From Firmicutes bacterium UBA5227 (GTDB lineage Bacteria > Bacillota > Clostridia > Tissierellales > Sedimentibacteraceae), in assembly GCA_002409285.1 (NCBI GenBank), contig DHUT01000101.1:16149-26138 (forward strand): 9,990 nt of DNA. The letters run 5' to 3'. The notes under the pieces are model-generated. The model was given only the letters and a program-made list of their open reading frames with translations, was not told the origin of the DNA and searched no databases. The position numbers were made by a program, and so were the translations under genes. Shown in pieces: positions 5,755 to 9,990 of this stretch (position 1 is the first letter of the stretch; every line of letters begins with the position of its first letter).

Positions 5755-6588
5755 CTATTTTGTATTTCTTCTCTTAACAATCATCTTGTCGGATTTCTTG
5801 TTTTTCTTACGAGTTTTTAGTCCAAGTGCAGGTTTACCCCAAGGAGTAACCGGTCCAGGTCTTCCTATAGGAGCCCTTCCCTCTCCACCACCGTGAGGGT
5901 GATCGTTAGGATTCATTACGGAACCTCTTACCGTTGGTCTGATTCCCATATGTCTTTTTCTTCCGGCCTTACCTATTGAAATATTCTCGTGATCCAAATT
6001 TCCTACCTGACCGATTGTAGCTCTGCAGTCCATGCTTATCATTCTTACTTCACCGCTGGGAAGTCTTACCTGCGCATACTTGCCTTCCTTAGCCATAAGC
6101 TGAGCTGAGTTTCCTGCTGAACGTACCATTTGAGCACCCTTGCCAGGTTTTAATTCAATGTTGTGAATCATTGTACCTACCGGTATGTTTCTTACGGGAA
6201 GTGCATTACCGATTTTAATATCCGCATTTGGTCCTGAAACAATTGTATCTCCCACTTGTATTTTGTAAGGAGCGATAATATATCTTTTCTCCCCGTCCGC
6301 ATAATTTATAAGTGCTATATTAGCGCTTCTGTTCGGGTCGTATTCAATAGTTGCAACTTTTCCGGGTATTCCGTCTTTATTTCTTTTAAAGTCAATGATT
6401 CTATATTTTCTCTTTTCTCCGCCGCCCTGATGACGAACGGTTATTCTGCCGTATGAATTTCTTCCGGCATTACTTTTTAGCGGAGCTAAGAGAGATTTCT
6501 CAGGTTCATTAGTTGTAATTTCTTCAAATGTTGAAACAGACATTTGTCTCAACGCCGGAGAGGTTGGTCTGTATTTTCTGATACCCAT
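5755..6588 (-). CDS. rplB: 50S ribosomal protein L2
   Basis: L2 is a core 50S protein needed for subunit association and for assembly of the peptidyl-transferase centre. The 277-residue product has the full length. The N-terminal extension starts MGIRKYRPTSPALRQMSVST. The OB-fold region includes GRNSYGRITVRHQGGGEKRK (42-61), and the SH3-like domain runs through GAQMVRSAGNSAQLMAKEG. The C-terminal signature is MNPNDHPHGGGEGRAPIGR (225-243), in which His230 corresponds to the conserved His229 of E. coli L2. A basic tail follows. The ATG at 6588-6586 is preceded by AAGGAGG. The gene is separated from rplW by an unusually long 189-nt spacer but from rpsS by only 29 nt. Confidence 0.98.
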   Translation of the reverse strand: MGIRKYRPTSPALRQMSVSTFEEITTNEPEKSLLAPLKSNAGRNSYGRITVRHQGGGEKRKYRIIDFKRNKDGIPGKVATIEYDPNRSANIALINYADGEKRYIIAPYKIQVGDTIVSGPNADIKIGNALPVRNIPVGTMIHNIELKPGKGAQMVRSAGNSAQLMAKEGKYAQVRLPSGEVRMISMDCRATIGQVGNLDHENISIGKAGRKRHMGIRPTVRGSVMNPNDHPHGGGEGRAPIGRPGPVTPWGKPALGLKTRKKNKKSDKMIVKRRNTK

Positions 6589-6777
6589 GAGATTTTCCTC
6601 CTTCTTATAGATCTACATTCTTCTATATCTTTTAGTTACATTCTTTGCAATAAATCTGCGCATTCTCATTCACATATTTGTTTATTCGCTGTCGCTCATA
6701 CAAATCTGGAATTCGTTGCGAAAGACCTACCATCCATTTCTTTCTCCCTACGGTCGAATAAATGGGGTTAGGGCTTC
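6589..6777 (-). other. Long rplW-rplB spacer with inverted repeats
   Basis: This 189-nt gap breaks an otherwise compact operon. No ORF with a ribosome-binding site is visible in it. Plus-strand inverted repeats include CCATTT (6734-6739) with AAATGG (6760-6765), CCCTA (6746-6750) with TAGGG (6769-6773), TTCG-TTG-CGAA (6712-6722), ATTTG (6676-6680) with CAAAT (6701-6705), and TTTATTCG (6681-6688) with CGAATAAA (6755-6762). Several of these are mutually exclusive as RNA folds. The part closest to rplB holds a weak promoter-like pair and the rplB ribosome-binding site. It could be a regulatory spacer or the remnant of an inserted repeat. Confidence 0.6.
6622..6650 (-). promoter_or_regulatory. 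Weak candidate internal promoter ahead of rplB
   Basis: On the minus strand TTGCAA (6650-6645) and TATAGA (6627-6622) are separated by exactly 17 nt. Each box matches the sigma-70 consensus at 4 of 6 positions. Transcription would start near 6615, about 27 nt before the rplB ATG. In AT-rich DNA such pairs arise by chance, so this is only a candidate. Confidence 0.25.
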
Positions 6778-7068
6778 TTAAATTCCTTCAAAGAATTCTA
6801 TTGTCTTGCTGTCTTCGGTTAAAGTTATTATAGCTTTTTTCCAGTCAGCTCTTTTGCCCACATTCATACCCATTCTCTTTTTCTTTCCGAGCATGTTCAT
6901 TGTGTTCACACTTTCAACTTTAACTCCGAATATTTTTTCCACTGCATTTTTTATTTCTGTTTTATTAGACTTCTTATCAACAACAAAAGTGTATTTTTTA
7001 TCTGCCATTACATCCATACTTGCTTCTGTTATTATAGGTCTTTTTATAATATCGTGTGGATCGCGCAT
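6778..7068 (-). CDS. rplW: 50S ribosomal protein L23
   Basis: L23 sits at the tunnel exit beside L29 and is the main docking site for trigger factor and SRP. The 96-residue product has the family length. It starts MRDPHDIIKRPIITEASMDV with the typical IIKRPIITE motif, then KYTFVVDKKSNKTEIKNAVE and KIFGVKVESVNTMN, then a basic loop GKKKRMGMNVGKRADWKKAI and the ending TIEFFEGI. The ATG at 7068-7066 overlaps the rplD stop in the sequence TAATG. Its ribosome-binding site GGAGGTG lies inside the last codons of rplD, which indicates coupled translation. A 189-nt spacer follows before rplB. Confidence 0.98.
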   Translation of the reverse strand: MRDPHDIIKRPIITEASMDVMADKKYTFVVDKKSNKTEIKNAVEKIFGVKVESVNTMNMLGKKKRMGMNVGKRADWKKAIITLTEDSKTIEFFEGI

Positions 7069-7691
7069 TATGCGTACACCTCCTCCACTTTATTAACTGC
7101 TTCTTTTGTAATCAGAAAAGAATCACAGTTTAAAATGTCATAAACATTAATTGTATTTACATAAGCTGTTTTTACTCCCGGAATATTAGCTGACGCTCTA
7201 ACTACCGCTTCATCTCTTTCTGGAATAACCACTAATGTTTTCTTTGCTGAGTTAAGATTCTTCAATACCTTAACCATTTCTTTTGTTTTTGGCTGTTCAA
7301 GTGCTAATTTATCTACAACAATTATTTCTTTGTCCTGCACCTTTGAACTTAATGCCGATTTAAGAGCTAATCTTTTAACCTTTTTGGGAATAGAATAACT
7401 GTAATCTCTGGGTTTTGGAGCAAATACGATTCCGCCGCCTTTCCACTGGGGAGCTCTGATACTTCCCTGTCTGGCACGACCTGTTCCTTTTTGTCTCCAT
7501 GGCTTTTTACCGCCGCCTCTAACTTCAGCTCTTGTCTTTGCTGACTGAGTTCCCTGTCTCTGATTAGCCAAATAATTTTTTACTGCTTCATACATTACAT
7601 GATTGTTTACTTCTACACCAAATACCGCATCGCTTAATTCGATATCGCCTACCTGGCTGCCTGTTATATCATAAAGAGCTACTTTTGGCAT
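7068..7691 (-). CDS. rplD: 50S ribosomal protein L4
   Basis: L4 binds domain I of 23S rRNA, and its extended loop forms the exit-tunnel constriction with L22. In E. coli it also represses the S10 operon through the leader RNA. The 207-residue product equals the Bacillus length. The N-terminus is MPKVALYDITGSQVGDIELS. The tunnel loop at about 50-90 reads through GGGKKPWRQKGTGRARQGS and IRAPQWKGGGIVFAPKPRDY and looks intact. The globular C-terminal domain contains KKTLVVIPERDEAVVRASAN. The ATG at 7691-7689 follows AAAGGAGG with a 7-nt spacer. The stop overlaps the rplW start by one base. Confidence 0.98.
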   Translation of the reverse strand: MPKVALYDITGSQVGDIELSDAVFGVEVNNHVMYEAVKNYLANQRQGTQSAKTRAEVRGGGKKPWRQKGTGRARQGSIRAPQWKGGGIVFAPKPRDYSYSIPKKVKRLALKSALSSKVQDKEIIVVDKLALEQPKTKEMVKVLKNLNSAKKTLVVIPERDEAVVRASANIPGVKTAYVNTINVYDILNCDSFLITKEAVNKVEEVYA

Positions 7692-7717
7692 CTTTAATCC
7701 TCCTTTCCATGCAATTA

Positions 7718-8350
7718 TTACTTAGATTTTCTAACTGCTTCTCTCACTTTTACCAGACCTTTTTTAGGTCCCGGTATTGCACCTTTTACAAGTATTGCAT
7801 TCTTGTCTGCATCTACTCTGATAACTTCAAGGTTTAAAACCGTTACTTTTTCATGTCCCATATGTCCGTGAGCCTTAGTACCTTTAACTACTTTTCCAAC
7901 ACCTGCAGATGCTCCTAAAGAACCTCTTAATCTGTGGAATTTAGAACCATGACTCATATCGCCTGTATGATGTCCGTGTCTTTTGATACTTCCCTGGAAT
8001 CCCTTGCCTTTAGAAATTCCTGAAACATCAACTTTTTCTCCCGGCTGGAAAATATCAACGCCTATTTTCTGACCGACTTCATAATCATCAATGTTTGTTA
8101 CCTTGAATTCTCTTAAGAATCTTTTCGGTTCTGTACTTGCTTTATCAAAATGACCTTTTATAGGTTTAACAACATTTTTTAATTTAACGTCTCCAAAACC
8201 AACTTGAATTGCATTATATCCATCTTTTTCAACAGTCTTCTTCTGAACAACAACCATGTCACCTGATTCTATAACGGTTACGGGAACAACTTCTCCCTGT
8301 TCTGTAAATACCTGAGTCATTCCGACCTTTTTACCAAGAATTGCTTTCAT
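7718..8350 (-). CDS. rplC: 50S ribosomal protein L3
   Basis: L3 is an early 50S assembly protein; a long internal loop reaches toward the peptidyl-transferase centre. From the ATG at 8350-8348 the product is 210 residues, the family length. It starts MKAILGKKVGMTQVFTEQGE. It contains GISKGKGFQGSIKRHGHHTG (111-130), the loop GSKFHRLRGSLGASAGVGKV (135-154), and KGTKAHGHMGHEKVTVLNLE (157-176). The frame is open upstream to 8389, but that stretch lies in a stem-loop and lacks a ribosome-binding site. AGGAGGTG, 5 nt before the ATG at 8350, fixes the start. The spacer to rpsJ upstream is 91 nt; rplD follows after 26 nt. Confidence 0.97.
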   Translation of the reverse strand: MKAILGKKVGMTQVFTEQGEVVPVTVIESGDMVVVQKKTVEKDGYNAIQVGFGDVKLKNVVKPIKGHFDKASTEPKRFLREFKVTNIDDYEVGQKIGVDIFQPGEKVDVSGISKGKGFQGSIKRHGHHTGDMSHGSKFHRLRGSLGASAGVGKVVKGTKAHGHMGHEKVTVLNLEVIRVDADKNAILVKGAIPGPKKGLVKVREAVRKSK

Positions 8351-8377
8351 TCTTACACCTCCTAATTTCTTACAGCG

Positions 8378-8401
8378 GATTACCATCAATTATAGGTAAT
8401 C
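8378..8401 (-). other. Stem-loop between rpsJ and rplC
   Basis: GATTACC (8378-8384) and GGTAATC (8395-8401) form a perfect 7-bp inverted repeat around a 10-nt AT-rich loop. It lies 27 nt upstream of the rplC start. No T-run follows on the minus strand, so it does not look like a terminator. It could be an RNA-processing site, a stabilising hairpin or a regulatory structure. Confidence 0.55.
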
Positions 8402-8441
8402 ATTCTAAGCAGAGTGTATTATATATTTTCTCCACTTGCTA

Positions 8442-8753
8442 TTATAATTTGATTTCAATGTCTACACCAGCCGGCAAATTCAGCTTCATTAATGAATCTA
8501 CAGTCTTTGGAGTAGGGTTTGTTATGTCAATCAATCTCTTGTGAGTTCTTTGCTCAAACTGCTCTCTGGAATCTTTGTACTTATGAACAGCTCTAAGTAT
8601 TGTTATAACCTGTTTTTCTGTTGGCAGGGGAATTGGTCCCGCTACAGTTGCACCGGTACTCTTAGCTGTTTCCACAATTTTTTGTGCAGATTGATCAATT
8701 AATTGATGATCATAAGCCTTTAACCTAATTCTTATTTTCTGTGTGTTTGCCAT
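8442..8753 (-). CDS. rpsJ: 30S ribosomal protein S10 (NusE)
   Basis: S10 is a 30S head protein and, as NusE, part of antitermination and transcription-translation coupling complexes with NusB and NusG. The 103-residue product is complete. It starts MANTQKIRIRLKAYDHQLID and has QSAQKIVETAKSTGATVAGP, the signature PIPLPTEKQVITILRAVHKY, and KDSREQFEQRTHKRLIDITN. It ends with LPAGVDIEIKL and adjacent TAA-TAG stops. AAGGAGG lies 6 nt before the ATG at 8753-8751. It is the first gene of the S10 operon proper, preceded by its own promoter candidate and a structured leader, and followed after 91 nt by rplC. Confidence 0.98.
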   Translation of the reverse strand: MANTQKIRIRLKAYDHQLIDQSAQKIVETAKSTGATVAGPIPLPTEKQVITILRAVHKYKDSREQFEQRTHKRLIDITNPTPKTVDSLMKLNLPAGVDIEIKL

Positions 8754-8937
8754 TTTTTACCTCCTTTTCGTATGTCATCCATACAACTCGGAATTGCTCG
8801 ATACACCCATCCGGGTGTTTCCTTTTATTAAAAATTTGCAATACCGGTCGCCCTGTTTTTTAACAGGACATACTCTGCAAAAATTCCCTGATTACGTTGT
8901 AAATCAGCAACCTTTTGCGTCATCGCATGTGGCAAGC
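8754..8937 (-). promoter_or_regulatory. Structured 5' leader of the S10 operon
   Basis: Between the predicted transcription start (about 8937) and the rpsJ ATG are about 184 nt without an evident ORF. Stem-loops readable in order on the minus strand are TGCG-ATGA-CGCA (8927-8916), CTGATT(T)AC-aac-GTAATCAG (8907-8888), an outer TTTGCA/TGCAAA pair (8881-8876 with 8840-8835) around CCTGTT-aaaa-AACAGG (8867-8852), ACACCC-GGAT-GGGTGT (8818-8803), and GTATG-GATGA-CATAC (8784-8770). The outer pair is followed by TTTTT, as in an attenuator. The last hairpin ends 1 nt before the AAAAGGAGG ribosome-binding site. Leaders of ribosomal operons are often autoregulatory; which protein would bind here is unknown. 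Confidence 0.55.
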
Positions 8938-8943
8938 TTTATT

Positions 8944-8972
8944 ATGATATACCATACAACACCATAAATCAA
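8944..8972 (-). promoter_or_regulatory. Candidate sigma-70-type promoter of the S10 operon
   Basis: On the minus strand TTGATT (8972-8967, 4 of 6 to consensus) and TATCAT (8949-8944, 5 of 6) are separated by 17 nt. An A-rich tract (AAAAGCAAAAAAACAC, 8988-8973) lies directly upstream, like an UP element of a strong promoter. The start point would be an A or G near 8938-8937. It lies downstream of the tuf terminator candidate, as expected for an independently expressed S10 operon. Confidence 0.6.
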
Positions 8973-9040
8973 GTGTTTTTTTGCTTTTCACCTGATTATT
9001 GCGAAAACTTAACATTTCGGCCATTGGTCTCACAGCAAAA

Positions 9041-9090
9041 GGGGACTGTCCCTGTGTCGCACGTTTTTTTCGACATGGTGGACTGTCCCC
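9041..9090 (-). terminator. 50-bp imperfect palindrome; candidate tuf terminator or REP-like repeat
   Basis: The left arm starts GGGGACTGTCC (9041-9051) and the right arm ends GGACTGTCCCC (9080-9090). Inner arms TGTCG (9055-9059) and CGACA (9071-9075) enclose an 11-nt loop. About 16 of 20 aligned arm positions pair. Each outer arm is also a small palindrome by itself (GGGAC-T-GTCCC). In the direction of tuf transcription the stem is followed by TTTT, so it could end the tuf transcript 20 bp after the stop. The T-run is short, and the GC-rich, T-looped form also resembles dispersed palindromic repeats seen in some Firmicute genomes. Confidence 0.55.
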
Positions 9091-9095
9091 GGTTA

Positions 9096-9108
9096 AAGCC
9101 AGCGGCTT
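9096..9108 (-). other. Short stem-loop directly after the tuf stop
   Basis: AAGCC-AGC-GGCTT on the plus strand (9096-9100, 9104-9108) forms a 5-bp stem with a 3-nt loop, abutting the second of two adjacent tuf stop codons. On the minus strand it is followed by TTAACC, a poor T-run. It may assist termination or protect the mRNA 3' end; it is too weak to call a terminator alone. Confidence 0.3.
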
Positions 9109-9109
9109 A

Positions 9110-9990
9110 TTATTTAATTATGCCCGTAACTACTCCTGAGCCAACTGTTCTTCCGCCTTCTCTTATAGCAAATCTTAATCCTTCTTCTATTGCTATTGGA
9201 TGGATTAATTCTACTATAAATCTTGCGTTATCACCAGGCATACACATTTCTGTTCCTTCTTCAAGGTCAATCTGTCCTGTGATATCAGTTGTTCTGAAAT
9301 AAAACTGCGGTCTGTATCCGTTAAAAAACGGTGTATGTCTTCCGCCTTCTTCTTTTGTCAATACATATACTTCTGCATTGAATTTTGTATGCGGTGTTAT
9401 TGTTCCCGGTTTTGCCAGTACCTGACCTCTTTGGATTTCATTTCTCTGAACTCCTCTTAGCAGTGCCCCTATATTGTCTCCTGCCTGTGCCTGATCAAGT
9501 AATTTCTTGAACATTTCAACTCCTGTACAAACAGTTTCTGTAGGTTCGTCAGACAATCCTACTATCTGAACTTTATCCTGAACCTTCAATACTCCTCTTT
9601 CTACTCTTCCTGTTGCAACTGTTCCTCTTCCGGTGATTGAGAATACATCTTCCACAGGCATTAAGAACGGTTTGTCAATGTCTCTTTCAGGTGTTGGTAT
9701 CCATTCGTCTACTGCTTCCATCAGTTTAAGGATTTTATCTCCCCATTCTCCTGATGGATCTTCCAGTGCTTTTAATGCTGAGCCAATTACTATTGGTGTA
9801 TTATCTCCGTCAAATTCATATTCAGATAATAATTCTCTGATTTCCATTTCAACCAATTCTATTAATTCAGGATCATCAACCATGTCTTCTTTGTTTAAGA
9901 AAACTACCAGTCTTGGAACTCCAACCTGTCTTGAAAGAAGGATGTGTTCTCTTGTCTGAGGCATCGGACCGTCAGCAGCAGATACAACCA
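9110..9990 (-). CDS. tuf: Elongation factor Tu, N-terminal part outside window
   Basis: EF-Tu is the GTPase that carries aminoacyl-tRNA to the ribosomal A site. 292 residues are visible, from VVSAADGPMPQTREHILLSR to VVTGIIK and two TAA stops. The internal Met at 9964 is not the start, because in-frame EF-Tu sequence continues to the window edge (DGPMPQTREHI is internal in the family). Visible parts are the end of the GTPase domain with G4 NKED and G5 SALK, domain 2 (DVFSITGRGTVATGRVERG), and domain 3 (GGRHTPFFNGYRPQFYFRTT, IREGGRTVGSGVV). About 105 residues with the P-loop, switch I and the DxPGH motif are missing. The gene lies upstream of the S10 operon, as in the str-S10 arrangement, but is separated from it by 356 bp. 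Confidence 0.97.
   Translation of the reverse strand, partial: VVSAADGPMPQTREHILLSRQVGVPRLVVFLNKEDMVDDPELIELVEMEIRELLSEYEFDGDNTPIVIGSALKALEDPSGEWGDKILKLMEAVDEWIPTPERDIDKPFLMPVEDVFSITGRGTVATGRVERGVLKVQDKVQIVGLSDEPTETVCTGVEMFKKLLDQAQAGDNIGALLRGVQRNEIQRGQVLAKPGTITPHTKFNAEVYVLTKEEGGRHTPFFNGYRPQFYFRTTDITGQIDLEEGTEMCMPGDNARFIVELIHPIAIEEGLRFAIREGGRTVGSGVVTGIIK

Noticed and set aside
8351..8389. Upstream extension of rplC by 13 codons to an ATG at 8389.
   Set aside because: No ribosome-binding site precedes it, it crosses a stem-loop, and L3 homologues start at MKAILGKKVG, which has AGGAGGTG at the right distance.
8418..8446. Perfect TATAAT (minus strand, 8423-8418) between rpsJ and rplC as an internal promoter.
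   Set aside because: The hexamer 17 nt upstream is TATAAT, not TTGACA-like, and the region is simply AT-rich. I see no supporting -35 box.
8743..9302. Plus-strand frames over the tuf-rpsJ spacer (8743-8967 and 8973-9302) as genes.
   Set aside because: They cover the promoter, leader and palindrome, run into rpsJ or tuf antisense, and look like random translation without family features.
9962..9964. ATG as the start of a short EF-Tu gene.
   Set aside because: Conserved EF-Tu sequence (VVSAADGP) continues in frame upstream to the window edge, so this Met is internal.
1..9990. CRISPR array, tRNA, rRNA, insertion sequence or defence-type genes.
   Set aside because: No spaced direct repeats, no tRNA or rRNA-like sequence and no transposase or accessory coding region were seen; almost all of the window is coding for translation proteins.

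Overview
The window is an ordinary, highly conserved housekeeping locus: the S10-spc ribosomal-protein cluster of a low-GC Gram-positive bacterium, with every gene on the minus strand. In order of transcription (high to low coordinates) it holds the 3' part of tuf (EF-Tu), then rpsJ-rplC-rplD-rplW-rplB-rpsS-rplV-rpsC-rplP-rpmC-rpsQ-rplN-rplX-rplE-rpsN-rpsH-rplF-rplR and the 5' part of rpsE. The order is the canonical bacterial one. A Clostridia-like Firmicute is suggested by the AT-rich sequence, near-consensus AAGGAGG ribosome-binding sites before almost every gene, the short zinc-binding (type Z) S14, an L24 with a Cys4 C-terminus, and protein sequences that read as clostridial homologues. 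I do not assign a genus.

Layout: 9110-9990 is tuf without its N-terminal P-loop and switch regions. 8754-9109 is a 356-bp intergenic block. In transcription order it holds a 50-bp imperfect palindrome that could terminate tuf, a sigma-70-type promoter (TTGATT-17-TATCAT) below an A-rich tract, and a roughly 184-nt leader with several stem-loops that ends at the rpsJ ribosome-binding site. 8753-1 is a tightly packed operon with gaps of 14-31 nt and two overlaps (rplD/rplW and rplP/rpmC). Only two gaps are longer: 91 nt between rpsJ and rplC, containing a 7-bp stem-loop, and 189 nt between rplW and rplB, with inverted repeats and a weak internal promoter candidate.

The products together build both ribosomal subunits. 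The 50S proteins are L3, L4, L23, L2, L22, L16, L29, L14, L24, L5, L6 and L18. The 30S proteins are S10, S19, S3, S17, S14, S8 and S5. EF-Tu delivers aminoacyl-tRNA to the finished ribosome.

I found no exotic or defence-type system. What deserves a second look is noncoding or local: the structured rpsJ leader, the palindrome behind tuf, the oversized rplW-rplB spacer and its partial resemblance to the leader, and a repeat-built Asn/Asp/Arg-rich C-terminal tail on S3 that is encoded by two adjacent 9-bp tandem repeats.
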